A stretch of DNA of 64,000 nt from Rhopalosiphum padi (taxonomy: Eukaryota; Arthropoda; Insecta; Hemiptera; Aphididae): assembly GCF_020882245.1 (NCBI RefSeq), contig NC_083600.1, forward strand, positions 8,246,001 to 8,310,000. Direction: 5' to 3'. Shown here piece by piece: positions 1-13,229 of this stretch (within the stretch, counting starts at the first letter, position 1; every line of letters starts with the position of its first letter). Under the pieces are notes generated by a model. It was not told the origin of the DNA. It saw only the letters and a list, made by a program, of their open reading frames with translations, and did no database searches. The translations under genes and the position numbers were made by a program.

Positions 1-3000
1 CCGTAATCCTTTTTCCAGTGCAGTTCTATGCCTCTCTCATCTAGTCTTTCCAAGGCTATTAATTATAACTTTAACTTGGAAGTAAATTTTCCAAATATGT
101 GTTACTGTAGAATTGATCGTTTTCAAATATTTCCGTTTTTACTTATTATCGATAATCGATATAGATACTAAAACAAAAATTTAATTTGAACTATAATTTT
201 ATTTAGAGTATACACTATACATAGATTAAAATACATTTCATATTATATCGTTATCAGTTATCAGTAAATATATTACCTAACTTAAATGATGGATAAAATA
301 CAATGTTTATTAAATACAAATATTGCACTAATGGAGATACTAAATCAGATTTATTGCTGAAATTAAAAACTAATTGCATTTTTCAGTATTGCAAACCATA
401 CTTCAAAGATCTTCCTATAAGATTAAAAAAAGATTAATCTTTAAACTCTGGAGTATATCACTATGTTTAAATTAGTTTCTTTTTTTATTAATAGTTTTTT
501 ATATTCAGTAACGCTAAGTTTATTTATTTTTTCTGTTTTATTCGCCAAAACAAGAATCACAAATCACACTTTTACAAAATATATGAAGGATTAATAGTTT
601 TGGTTAGTAAATTTAAAAAAATATAGGTAGTATGTACCAGTGTATAAGTGTATTTATTATTAAAAATATTACATTATTTTATAGTATTTTTAAATGTTAA
701 ATTAATGCATATAAACCTACTTACCTACTTAATTAAAATAGTTATTTTTTATAAAATAATATAATCTTTGATCAGAATACGAATTACGAATACGATATAT
801 TTTCCACTCTCTAATATGTACTTACTCGTATTACGCTACAAATAAAGATCCAAACTCAAAATCATATATTTGTAAAAATTGTGATATGGATGAAACAATG
901 AACATAACATTACAGATAACTTGTATTTGTTATCATTTTATCGATTGAATGTAATATATTCATTTATTTCAAAGATAATACTGTCATAGCTCTACGAAAT
1001 TGGTTATTTTCATACTTATTCACATTTTTCGGTTCAATAATAAAACAATTGTTAATACTATTAGTTCAGAATGTCTCTCCGCTCTCATGCCACATATTGT
1101 TATATAGGAATATATGTAGTTTAATCATAATACATATTTCCACATAGGTACGATAGATAAGTTATTCATATAATAACCATAAAATATTGAAATGATGATA
1201 ATTATAATATTAGATTTGTTAATTTTATAATTACAAGTTGCTATAAGCAGATTTTGGAAATAACTGACGTGACTACAAGGTACAAAGCAAAATATACATA
1301 GTAATTTAAATTATATACAAAATACTTAAAATTGTATTTATTTGTAAGGATATTACTACCCCTCAAGAAATAACGCCGTGAGTAATTGCCACCCGACTCA
1401 AACAAAGGTAAGAAATATAATATTAGTTAAGTAATTTTGTATATATTGTTATTTTAGTGTTTGATATTTTTTTAGTTTAGGACGTTTAGGTAATTATAAT
1501 TTATAGATGATTAGTTAAGACTTTGAAGGTATTTTTAAATAATAGCAATACATTTTACTTACATATTTCGAAAAATGTAAAGAATTTATTTTTATTAATG
1601 AAAAATAAATTTAATTTATAAACTATAACATTTACAAGTATGAAACAGTTTTAAAAATTATTTCTAAACTATGGCTTATAATGAATCGTCAATTGGTGAT
1701 GTCAAAAAAATATAATACAACGTTATAAGAAGACGTTCTCATAATGAGCAATTTCCTCTTAGTTGACATTTAAATAATAAACATTTTCAGCGTTTAAAAT
1801 CTTCCGAAGAATATGAGCCATGGTAGAGGGTTTTAAGTAACTTTTGTTGAGTTGACTTTCGTGCAGTTAAAAAAAACTGTATAAAAAATTCAAAACTACC
1901 ACAATACTTGAAACGTAAATCCTTATACCAATTTTAAGTTTTTTTTTAATCTTTTTTCCCCTTTATCAATTGTTAGAATAACGGACGCAATTTTATAAAT
2001 GTGCAAGTTAACAAACCGCTTTGGACTCGCAGCATTAACCACGTTGGACATTAATCTGAATTTGCACTGCATGAAACTATTTTATGATGAACAGAGGCCA
2101 AACATAAATTAGAGAAAATATGTATTTGAAATATAAAAAATGTATCTATCTAAAAACAGATAACACTTATAATTTATGTGATCACATTAATTAATGATTT
2201 TAAACTAAATTTAAATATATTATGTTATTTATTATATAATAGTTTTATCCCCGTATTTAATGTTTAAAGTTGTAAATTTATATGCTAAATGATTTTAAAA
2301 TAATGATAATGTTTCTTTACATATTATGTATGTTAATTATTCTCATAACTTCATAGTTAAAATAAATCAGTTGTTAAAAACATAGTTTGTTCTTCTTAGG
2401 AACTTAATATTTTGATAATGTTTTCAAAATTATAATTTATCAAATAATAATATGTTATTATATTAATAATCAATATGAAATATATGAAAAAATACCATTG
2501 TCTACAAACAATATATATAAATAGTTTAAAAATATGAATAGATAATATTTTCTTATACCTTATGATAAACCTACATGACTATATATAGTATATAGTATAC
2601 AATTCATGTTTATTTTAGAGTTATAACTTGTACTATTTGTTCATTTTATTTATGTATAAATCATTTTAACTTTGAATAGCACGTGTCACTGAAAATATAT
2701 AAAGTAGAACCCAAGTCAACATACGTGGAAAACAAAACTAACAAAATAAATATGCTGATATTATGGTTTTTAGATACGTGTAACGTGTTATTAAATATTT
2801 ATCAGCCCGATTAAATCCGGGAATGCGGTTTTAGGTTATTTAATTTAGCAGGTATAAATCGTTTACTTATTTTATGAATTTTACTCAATTTTTATATTTT
2901 AATTTACTTGACGTTTTAAAGTAAAATATGTCTATTGACCAAGGCTTAAAATAACATATTGAAGTAAATAATATTCAACAAAGCTAGGTAAGTATACCTA

Positions 3001-4670
3001 AAATATATTGGTTAATAATTTGTAAAAAAATGGATAATTTATTGCATGTCTTCATAAGTTATATTCACTGTTTGGTTATTAACATTTACTTATAAAAACG
3101 TACGACATGGATATGCACTTGTATATAATTAATGATTTTATAAATTTTATTAAGTACCTAATATATGTATATTGTATATATCAAAGAATATAATCAGTAT
3201 TAAATAAAATTAATAAAAACCATTAATATGTTAAAAATAATAAAATTATATAAATAATTGTTTATATATTTCATGGTTAATTTCTGTTTAGCAAACTGTA
3301 TTGTGTCAAAATATTCACTCATCTAAGATTTTAAACATATATATTGACCTATATGTTAGCACAGCTTGAAGGGGACGTTTCTTTTGTTAACAAATGTCGG
3401 TTCAATTTGGCATCGTATAGAACCTATATAGTTTGACGGCGACCACCCTCTGTGTCACTTACGGTGCACCAATAGTAAATCACCTATAAAAGTTCTGGCT
3501 CTGGGCCCGTTTGTTTTGTACTGAACGGATGATCTCGAAGCTAATAAATCAAAGTATTGAATTCATCGATATTACCTATACGGCTATGGTATATTGACTT
3601 ATATACGTAAAAAATAAATACATATATGTATATAATTGTACAATATTACAATAAGCGAACATGTTGAAATTATACCTATCCTTTAACGTGTTTATTCAAA
3701 ATCAAAGATGAACGTAATATAATGTTATATAGTATTTACTAATAAAAATATTCTTTAAATTTGAAATAATAATATACTTAATTTTAATTACCGAACTATT
3801 GTATATTATTTTACATTTTAGAATAAATGAACATAATACATTCGATAATGCACGATTTATTAATTAATTGTTAGTTATTTTAAGAACTATACTCACCTTT
3901 TATCACGATATGAGTATTATAAAATGTAGCATTTTCTAGGCATGATATAATTTCCAAAATATTATGTCTGTTTTTGCACTATTTATAGACATTTTAAATT
4001 TTTGATACATTTTTTAAAAATCTTTATCCAAGTAAAAAATATTGAAAATAAAACCACGATTTTTTTCTTTTATTAGCATTTGAAGTTAAAATTCGCTAAA
4101 ATCACGAAAATGTGTAAATTATTTTGTAGTTAAATATTCATAATTTTTTTAAATTTTATAGTTAAGGCTTTTAAAATTAACACCTACATTTTTTTTGCTG
4201 GAATTAAAAAAATATATATTGCTTAATGTCACTTACATTTTTTATGAACGTTTGAAGTTCAAAGTTTGCAGATGACATTGAATATTTCAAAGTAGGTACC
4301 TATAATAATGCTGAAAAATAAAGTTTCAATATTAATTGAATCCAACTTTATAGGAATTATGTATTACCTATGATACTTATTTCACTCACATCATTAATTA
4401 TAAACTAATTATTTTAATTTTTAAAGCTGGCCAATGGAATAATCGAACTGTATGATAATGCAGTCGTCTGTTATAAAATCACTGAGAATTGAGATGATAA
4501 CTGTATAAAAAAATCAAGTCACTCTTTTCTCTAGTTTTTGCAATAATCGAATCTGAGATAACATTGCAGTTATTATTTAATGATTTTAATGTCGTCTTAT
4601 TGAATATTGACTATTGTGGCTAAACTTCCATACGACAGTGATAATTCATTATATAACATATTTATTTGTT
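1..4670. other. AT-rich non-coding stretch, no gene seen
   Basis: No open frame of gene-like length or composition on either strand. Runs of A/T words, many short TATA strings and scattered stop codons in all frames. The only patch that differs in composition is about 3360-3540, listed separately. Likely intergenic or intronic. Confidence 0.6.
3485..3540 (+). promoter_or_regulatory. Possible TATA-type core promoter
   Basis: A TATAAAA box (3485-3491) sits in a locally GC-richer patch (about 3360-3540) and is followed by a GC-rich stretch containing CTGGGCCCG. A start site would be expected near 3515-3520. No coding exon or clear splice donor follows at once, so any transcript would be non-coding at its 5' end. 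TATAAAA occurs by chance in DNA this AT-rich; only the change in composition around it raises it above background. Confidence 0.2.
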
Positions 4671-4679
4671 AAACAAAAT

Positions 4680-4909
4680 AACGGCATGCGTGGCGGGCGT
4701 CCCAACCTAATCCGATGCCGTGTATTCGTGCTATCAACTGTGCAACTAATTAGTAATAATTATCGATTAGTCAGAAAAATGGCGAGATAGGTATTTCCCC
4801 GCGAAAAACACAACCGCGGTCGTTTGTTCTTGCCGTGTACCGATGTACCGCGGTCATCAGCTGCACGGACGATCGGGCACAGGAAGCGACCACGATTCTA
4901 CGTAAAATC
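4680..4909 (+). promoter_or_regulatory. CpG-rich island, possible promoter or non-coding first exon
   Basis: This block is much richer in G+C and CpG than its flanks. It holds two copies of the 8-bp palindrome ACCGCGGT, at 4813-4820 and 4847-4854, 34 bp apart, which could be paired binding sites. It ends at a possible + strand splice donor (exon to 4909, then GTAAGA), though the last exon base is C, which is weak. No open frame of note. Either strand could be transcribed. Confidence 0.35.
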
Positions 4910-4919
4910 GTAAGATGTC

Positions 4920-6585
4920 TTACACTACTACACTAGGTTTGCCAACCGTTCTATACACTTGTCATGAATTCATGATAGTTCTTTACATTTTGTTTCATTT
5001 ATTCTATATCTAAAAATACGCATTTAAACTTTATGTAGGACAATATTATCCTACGTTTTTGTCTTAAGTTTTAGGAGTGCTGAGTAATCTATTTAACGTT
5101 AGAAACTCATTATTTTAAAAACTATACATATTTTACATTTAGTTAAAAAATACATTTATACATATTTTTACTTTATTTATAATTTTAATAAGGCCGCGTA
5201 TTTTTAATACCCCACTTCAAAACAAAATATTTTTTTGGAGCAGGACTTCGATATAATATACAATTATAATTCCGATTAAACTGGCAGTTTATGAGTTATT
5301 CAAAGTAGTATTAAACATAGTATAGATAGGCAAAATAAAGTAGGTAGTTCAGCGGTACCCATGTCCCATGTAATGTTAGTTCATTACTCTACACATCCAA
5401 ACTTGAAATAAATACTTATAAGATACTATAGTTAATACCACAGATGTATAATACATCCTATTGTTATACTAATAAATTACTAGTCCAAAATTGTACAGAT
5501 AGAAATACTTTGCTTTAAAATGTGTAATTAAAAATGTATGTTATTTTATTCAAAATTAGTAATCATGTTAAAAAAACCCCGATTACCATAAAATAGTAAA
5601 AAATACATTTTTTCCAAAAACAACTTATGTAAAAGAAATATTTTCAAAAACCATTAAGGTTTTCTGCAATAATGAGTCTTATGTTAAATTGATCACAATT
5701 TTTATATAAAAAAATGCCTACCTAACCTATTTATATTTCATTATTATTGTTTTAAATGTATTAATTAATTTTTTAATACTTATCACTTTTATATACTAGT
5801 CTGTTGTACTTGTACACAGGATTTACGATATTTTGAATCGTGGTTGCTGGGAATTTTGTTTAAAAGAAAAGTGCTATATATAATCAATAATCAATGTATA
5901 GTGCTATATTGTATGGCTATACTGTGTCATAATATAATATAGTATATATCAAATAACTTAATTTTATTGTACTCCAATAGACTGATGGATTTTCTAAGTC
6001 AGTTATAAGAATGATTGATATTATATTAACTTGTAATAGGTTTGTATGAATTTCCAAACTGTGTATTTTATGATACATATATACATACTAATCAAAAATT
6101 TAATTAAGGTAGCAAAAATCAAATATTAATAGAATGTCTTATAGTATTTTTAATTATTAACATTTGACATTTGTCATTTTATTGTTATTATTAATATTTA
6201 GTTTAAATATCTTATAAAAGATATAACAACTTATAACTGATATTATAAATTGAAATATTCAAGCAAAAAAATATAAACCTAAGTACAATTAATACAAATT
6301 TAATAAAGATATTATATCATAAATAAAATGTAAAATATAATTTGCCAATTTATTTATATATTTTTATATTATAATTTCTTTATTAAAATATTGTAGGTAT
6401 AATAATTAATTAATAATCGGAAAATATATTATTATGAAAAAAATGACCTTGCATTAAACAATTTGGAAGTTAATCAGGGTGGTACATCAGATTGTCGTGT
6501 TTTTATTTGTCATGTTGGTAACAAAATTGGAAATATTGGTAACACTTTAACTATGATTTGAATAAATTCTAATTTATTCTTTTTT
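4920..6585. other. AT-rich non-coding stretch, nothing recognised
   Basis: Low-complexity A/T sequence with no gene-like frame, no clear transposon end and no CpG-rich patch. Confidence 0.6.
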
Positions 6586-6589
6586 TGAA

Positions 6590-6898
6590 CCATCACACGA
6601 TACAGTACAATAGCTTGTTTAAGCCGAGTTTCCATTAAATTTCGCATAGTGTCGTGTTCGTGGTTCCGTATATTTAATATTATAAAGGTAATAAAATGTT
6701 GATAATACGTTTCTTAAAAGTTGAATATATTCAACTTCGTATAGTGAATAGTCGAAACGTTACCGTCGGTCATTTTCGTTTCCGTTTTGCATTTGTGCCG
6801 CTGCATCGCATAATATGTGACACGAGCCGGTCGCGAACGTTTTCCACAATTATATAGTTGTTGTACAGTTGTCGGGTTTAGTGGCATTTTTCTAGAAT
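6590..6898 (+). promoter_or_regulatory. CpG-rich promoter-like block upstream of a candidate first exon
   Basis: G+C and CpG rise clearly from about 6610 and stay high to about 6950, against AT-rich DNA on both sides. The block runs directly into an ATG and a strong splice donor on the + strand. It probably holds the start site and 5' UTR of whatever gene uses that exon. No canonical TATA box at a convincing distance was seen, which suits a CpG-type promoter. An open frame of 76 codons on the minus strand over the same bases looks like a shadow of the composition. Confidence 0.4.
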
Positions 6899-6950
6899 AT
6901 GTGTGATGTGTCGAGTGGTTCTCCGAACGACAGTCTGAAGGCATTCAAAG
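6899..6950 (+). CDS. Candidate first coding exon, unknown protein (partial)
   Basis: An ATG at 6899-6901, with A at -3 and an in-frame TAG just upstream (6893-6895), opens 17 codons reading MCDVSSGSPNDSLKAFK, then one base of the next codon. The exon would end at 6950 in AAAG followed by GTAAGA, a near-ideal donor, giving a phase-1 intron. The peptide is polar and has no motif I recognise. Location at the end of a CpG-rich block fits a first exon. Spliced straight to the acceptor at 38939 it would be out of frame with the TMTC start and soon meet a stop, so it is either a separate gene whose later exons lie elsewhere or an upstream leader. It could also be a non-coding first exon with a chance ATG. 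No partner exon was identified in the window. Confidence 0.35.
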
Positions 6951-9900
6951 GTAAGATTATAACATTTATAAAACATTTGATATATTTTAGTGGCCTATTT
7001 TATGTAAATTTATAGATTGAAACATGTAATACCTACCTTGGAAAATTAGTACGTTTTCATCTTGGTATTTATCGCCCGAAATATATAAATTCTGATTCAT
7101 CAACTTTCTTTTTTTACTTGTGGCTAAAATAATACATTATTGCATTATAGCTGAATAATTTTTGCCCGACTTTGATTGGGAAAAAAACTAATCTATTATA
7201 CAATATTATAGCAATTGGTGTATTTCGATCAAGTGTAGTATACTTTGTAGACTTGTAGTTTTTTTCCAAACAAGATGACTTGTTTGCAAACAAATAAATT
7301 ACGTTCGTACGTAATACCTATGTATACATTACAAGAACACGCTGCTTCACTACCAAGCGCTGCTTAACTCAGAACTTAACCTTAGTCACGCCCACCGTGC
7401 GTGAACGCATGTCATTTTATTAGTAATTGAGTATAGTAACATATTAGTAACTTCTTATTTTTTTAAACATATCGGTTTAGCTAGTTTAGGCGTGTCTCTA
7501 CCGCGAAAATTAGCAACAAAATATGTAAGCAATACAGATTTTTAATTAGTACAGTAAAAAAATAAGTGGTTCCATAGAAATTGTTTTTAAAAGCTACTAT
7601 AATAACCTGACAGATAACGTAACGGGAGTTTTCCTATTATTAATTTTTGGGAATAAGAATTGGATCCAAAAAAGTATACTTGAAATCTGATTAATATAGT
7701 GTACTCACTACTCTTTAAATTAAACAAAAACATTGGATTAGTGGTTTTAGAGTTACCTGTTAAATAATTAATGAACGTTAAGATAACCGTAACAGTTAAA
7801 TTTTAATCCTAATTTTAATATTATTTCAATTTTTAAATATGTTTATTGTTTACGAAACATAGATAAATATGTTAGTATGTTATGATATAAAAAGTAACTT
7901 GGTTAGATCATTGCTCTTCTAATTAATAACGTTGATATATTTGGATCAGTTGTTTCAAAAATTAGTTTGTATACAAACAAACACTTAAATTTTATTTATT
8001 TTTATGTTTTATATGGTTTATAATAATTTATTTTATTATTTCTCTCGGGTCTCGGCCAATCTTATATATTTATTTTGTGTTTGTTTCGTGTAGCATTAAT
8101 TTTTTTGCATAGACCTACTTGAACATATTATTTATTTTTTGAGTTACAATAACGAACACATAATATGGCAGACTCTCGATTAAAAAGCTAAATACTTTTT
8201 TTCATAGACAGAAAAACAAAACTTAATTTTACGTGCATTTTATGAGTACGAATTTTTATTTTATAACTATTGAGATAGGTGTGTATTTAAATTGTGACAT
8301 TAGTACCGTAATCAAGTACCTAACCCAAGAGAGGGGGGCTTTGGAGCTTAAGATTATCCTTGGTTTTTTTTTTTTTAATTAGTCGATGTATTATTGTAGA
8401 TTATTGATTTGTCAACAATATAATAATACATTGATTTGTTTCTAACTTATTATTCTGATTTATATTAGATGCAGAAATAGATAATCGAGTAGATAATAGT
8501 TGGTAATTTTTGATTGGTAATTGCCGTCCAATTATTTCGTTGAAAATTATTTTTAGATTTAGTTATATGGATACAATAGCGATTAGGTCAGTTGATCGTT
8601 GATTGTCGCTTTTAATCGATAGATACGATAATAGTAATAAATTAATAATTATTTCTAGTTTTAAAATCTTTTAGAATTTTATGAAAAAAACGTGCCACAA
8701 AATAGTTTTTCTGTCGCAAAACCCGAATTCTAAGTGTGGTATTAAAAATACAATAATTGTTTTTATACTTTGACATTAAACTCAGTTGATGATTTAAATG
8801 TATATGATTTAAAAATACATCAATTAGTATAATTATCAGTATATACTTTTGAAAATATTTGCAATGTTACTAGTTAGTATAAGTACCTATAGCTGAGAGA
8901 ACATTTTTCACACTACGGTGAATCAAAACTTATCTCAGAAACACCAATAGAACTATTCAAAAATCACGTTTAAATGGACTAGCAAATTTTCTAAAAACAT
9001 AAATAAATATTGGGTAGAGTGGTAGTACTATTATGTATAATAGATACATATTTATAATTATAATAAATAAAAAATAAAATGATATCATGGGTGCGCGCTT
9101 TTGTGACAGTATAAAGATGGTATTATATTATAGAAAAACAATTTCACTATTAGTGTTTAGGTTTAACAGTTTTAATAGATAACTATTAAATGATGAAGTT
9201 GATTATTGAGGATACAGACGTATCGAATTGAAAATGTAAAACTTTTTTTTTATTGATTAATTGTTGCTCTAAAGTCTAAATGTTCTAATAAGTCTAATAT
9301 TATTTTAGTAAATACTTTTGCTCGGCTCTGTATATAACTATAAGTATAACTATAAGTAGTTAAATATAATTAGTAAATTGAATTAAATAGTTGTTGACTC
9401 AATGGCTCATTGAGTGCAATAGAGATAAAATTATAAAATGGAGTATGTGTAACTGCAGTATATGTTACGTATGTAAATATGTTATGTTATACATTTGTTA
9501 TTCCTCATTAACTATTTATTATTTTAGTGTTTTTCCAAGTGTACATATAACTAGTATAACCTGTATAACTAATATACTACATCCATGGAAAAATATATTT
9601 TTAAATTCAATATAACCTTTTCTTCTAAATAAAATAATGGTTTCAGTTATAACTATTAGTTTAATAGTTCCATTTAGTTTTTAATTTTAAACATCTTGGA
9701 AATTCTTAATCAATAAAATCTTTTATACTGTGAAACATTTATGAGACATTGCAATAGTCAATAAGTCAATGCACGATTGCCGTCTTGACGAATATAATAG
9801 GTAAAAACATTGCATGCAGTAGACAAGTGGTCCAATATAACCTTTTTTTAGTTAAATAAAATAAATATTCTTTAATAATAAGAAGTTGGTTGTGGACAAT

Positions 9901-10790
9901 CTGCACCAAAATTGACACATGTATAATTTGCACCAAAATAAAGATACGTACCTAATTTGCACCATCTTGGTAGTATAAATTGAATTGTAATTTGCGCTAA
10001 AATTCAAATTGATTATTTTTTCTTTGGTATAAATAAGTTTGTTTTGATAGTAAAGTATATTATAAAATATTGAAATATGAGAAGCTAATAAAATAGACTA
10101 TTTTATTTTAGATTCTGGGATATAATATTAATTCACTAACCTATTCACACCGTTGTATGGCGCCGGTGTGCGTCAATATTTTCTTTAAAGCTACTTAATA
10201 ACAATAATTTATGAAAGTCATACATACGTTATATGTAATATTATAATAATGATAATACAATAAATATATTATTTTTATAAAAAAATTAATAAATGTAATA
10301 CTGAATTAGGTACTTTGTAATAGAGCAATTGCATATGGATAGGACGAAAAACTTTTAAATGATTACCAGCTAAAACAGCGAGTAGTTGGAAATCCCGAAA
10401 AATTATTAGTCATTTGAGTCTATCAAGTCTCAACATCAACGAAGATACTGATGAAATAAGTGAATACATAGCTACTTATGTAGGTGCAAAATTTTGTTTA
10501 TTACCTACTATGGTCAAAATTACAAATTCCTAATGGACCTAATGAGTAGACTTTAATACCCGGTAATACACTAATACCTATACAATATTAGAATATCTAT
10601 ATATACTAATAGGTACAGTAACAAATGCAGTACAAAGTTACGAATTATAAATTAATATAAGACTTATAATTTCGTAGTTAAAAACAAAAATTTAACATTG
10701 GAATTAATATGATTTGTAACGTCACAGAATTTTAGGCTGTTTTATTAAAATATTATTAAACTTGCCAAATCCAATATATAATTAATCTGC
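6951..10790. other. AT-rich stretch, possible intron, no gene seen
   Basis: Would be intron if the exon at 6899-6950 is real. Open frames here (for example 9391-9615) have the composition of the surrounding AT-rich DNA and no recognisable motif. A small repeat cluster at 9898-10010 is listed separately. Nothing else recognised. Confidence 0.5.
9898..10010 (+). repeat. Degenerate TGCACCA-type short repeat cluster
   Basis: Four related motifs occur within about 110 bp: CTGCACCAAAATT, TTGCACCAAAATA, TTGCACCATCTT and the diverged TTGCGCTAAAATT, with irregular spacing of about 25-35 bp. I associate such strings with non-autonomous DNA transposons in aphids, but no terminal repeats or target duplication were found here, so this is only a repeat cluster or transposon remnant. 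Confidence 0.4.
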
Positions 10791-11340
10791 TATCGTTCAC
10801 GCGCAAATTCAATATTATTATGACAAACAACATTGTTATGCAATATCTGTTCCCCTACCCTTCACACAAGCAGTGTCCATTGCGTCGATGTCGCAGCCAA
10901 TTTCCCGTCGTTGCCGTTGCGCGCCGCCGGCACTTTCCGACAGGGCAATCTGTTTCCCAATAATACAATGTAACCAAAAAGTTCGCGACGCGACGAAACT
11001 GAGACACTCCCTCTTCACAACATTTTCGTCAATTTTCGACACCACCAGCCAAACGGAGACACCGCGCTCAATGCTCAATGACTTTTTCCACGACCACTGA
11101 CTATAGAAGACGTTTTTCGAGTCACGTCGCCCGGACTCCAACTATTTCAACACATACTGTTTTTTTTATCTCAACCAACACTGTTTATTTCTACAACACT
11201 AAACTAAATTTCCACTGGTGCGTGGCGGTCGAAATAGCCAAACACCGCATATGTACCATCTGCGCCATCGTCGTCATCGTCGTATTTGTAATGTATACGC
11301 CGTATACTCCACTTTGCCCTCCCCCTTTTCCATCAATATA
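10790..11340. promoter_or_regulatory. CpG-rich island, possible promoter, direction unclear
   Basis: Strong local rise in G+C and CpG. Because stops are rare in such DNA, several overlapping frames are open on both strands: 101 codons on minus (10836-11141), 75 and 87 codons on plus. None gives a recognisable protein and they contradict each other, so they are best read as composition effects. On the minus strand a possible donor (GTAGGG) near 10860 could end a first exon. Most likely a promoter plus 5' exon, strand undecided. Confidence 0.4.
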
Positions 11341-11454
11341 ATGATCACAATTTCCCGATTTTTTCTCAATCTGACTCCATGTTTCTTTTTCTTATTTAAT
11401 AGTATTCCTTTATCCTTAACTTATATATATCGTACAGGTGTACGTATATAAATT

Positions 11455-11455
11455 G

Positions 11456-11486
<31 letters not shown>

Positions 11487-11500
11487 GTGTGTGTGTATAT
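11455..11500 (+). repeat. TA/TG dinucleotide microsatellite
   Basis: Compound run of TA repeats broken by single G bases, followed by about five TG units. It lies at the edge of the CpG-rich island. Confidence 0.85.
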
Positions 11501-11509
11501 CTAACGTGT

Positions 11510-12450
11510 GTTTGAACATCGTTCGTACTGGTAACCCCGTGGTTACGGCACAAGTCTGTGTCCGTGGACCCCGTGGAGCCACGTATTAAAAATTTATATT
11601 GTACGTCATACGAGGGAATTGTCATATTTATCCTTCAAAGTTTCTTTTTTCTATTATTATAAAAAAAATGCACCATTCGGTGATATAAAAAATATTATTT
11701 CTTTTTCCCAACACTTCCCATGTGCCAAACCAACTTAGGTATTATTTTTTTCTCTTATTTCTATACCTAACCCGTGCCAAAGCCAAATATTATTATGTTA
11801 AAAATATCATAAATAAATATATTATATCTGTGCACCTGCCATGTGCTAAAATCAAATATTACTATGAATACTATGTTAAAATGTATATCATTTTAAATTG
11901 TATTATTATTTGAAAATCTACACCATGTTAAATATAAGCTCATGATTACCTTAAAATTTTTATTCTTGTATTTAAAATATTTTATTTTCCCTTTTTTATT
12001 AAATCTTTGGTCTTCAGTGAACCACTGCGTCTACAAAGCCTATAAGTTCCATCAACTTCACTTTAGGGTCATTATGCTGTGCGGCTTATAGGTCACGAAT
12101 CAAGTGTTCCCCTTATTGGTTCGTGGTTAGTTTTTGAGCGTTAAAAAACCCAAACTCTTACAGATTATTTCAGTGTTTACTTAAAGAAACTTGACGTATA
12201 ACTAAGCTTTATATGAAGCAATTTACTTTACCTTTTCATTTTTAATTATTTTTCGATTACTTTAACAGACTTTATGATGAACATAAAAGTTTCTAACTTA
12301 AAACAAGTTAATAAAAGTAGTTAAATTTATTAAAATTAGAAGTTAAAAAGTGGGCAAGTGGATATCGCTCTGCTGTATAGTAGAGATGGAGAGTAGGTCA
12401 CTGGTCACTCTAATGGATGTGTTAAATTCGAATGCAATGACAGGTATCAT
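11510..12450. other. AT-rich non-coding stretch with small imperfect hairpins
   Basis: A GC-richer patch at about 11510-11590 may be the tail of the island upstream. At about 12093-12125 the words CACGAATCAA and TTGGTTCGTG form a near-perfect 10-bp inverted pair. No gene-like frame. Confidence 0.45.
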
Positions 12451-12465
12451 TGTATACGAAAAACA

Positions 12466-13095
12466 ATTCTGAACAAAGATGATTTGTCAGTCAATGATTT
12501 TCGCGATTTTGATATATTTCGTAAACATTTGAACTTTAAATGCTTATAAATAAAAATTGTGACTAATGATTTTTTATTTTTTTTTACTACGATAAGTACA
12601 ATTTATAATAAACCTTGTATTAAATTTTAAAGATTTTTTGGATAGCCAAATTTTTTTTATCGGCATTTCAAGAAAAAAACTTAAAAAAGTCGAAAATTTC
12701 AATTGTCTATAAGTAGCTTAAAAAAAGTTAAAATATTTTGAAAATTTAATCGTAAATAGATAACCATAATATAAACATTTGGTGAAAATTTCAAGTATTT
12801 ACAACGATTCGTTTTTGAGTTACAGCAAAATAAAAAAATCGATTTTGTCGATAAGTGGTTATGCGTAAAAATTCTCGTTTTTCCGTTATTTTTTCAGGGT
12901 TTTCCCGACGCGTTTGAAAACTATTGAACATTTTTTACTTTTGATCCCCCAAAGTACCAACTAGATGAATTTTCTTTTTCAAAGAGAGGCTGAAGTCAAA
13001 AATCGAAGCATTATATCTACTCCAAAAAGTGATGACAGACACACAAAAAAAAAAACACATTGTAAAATCAATACATTCATTACTCCGTTCAGAAT
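12466..13095. repeat. Dispersed aphid-type repeat with inverted ATTCTGAAC ends
   Basis: The left end carries ATTCTGAAC (12466-12474) and the right end its reverse complement GTTCAGAAT (13087-13095), so the roughly 630-bp unit has short inverted terminal motifs. Inside, the phrase running from a GAAGTCAAAAATCGAAGC word (about 12992) through a GATGACAGAC word to the right end is one I recall as highly repeated in aphid DNA. The right terminus is found again, reversed, at 24247-24305 and in part at 56498-56520. No transposase frame: a non-autonomous element. The open frame at 13029-13226 starts inside it and is not a gene. Confidence 0.55.
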
Positions 13096-13229
13096 CTAAA
13101 ATATGCTTAATTTATAGAAAATATTTGATTACTTGTATAGAAACAATGATTTCAACAACTTTATCCGTCATATTGGATAAATCAGTAGTGTTTATCACTA
13201 TAGTGTATTTTTCCAAAATGGATTAATTT

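Noticed and set aside
10836..11451. Overlapping frames of 75-101 codons on both strands
   Set aside because: Composition effect of the CpG-rich island; no recognisable motif and mutual overlap.
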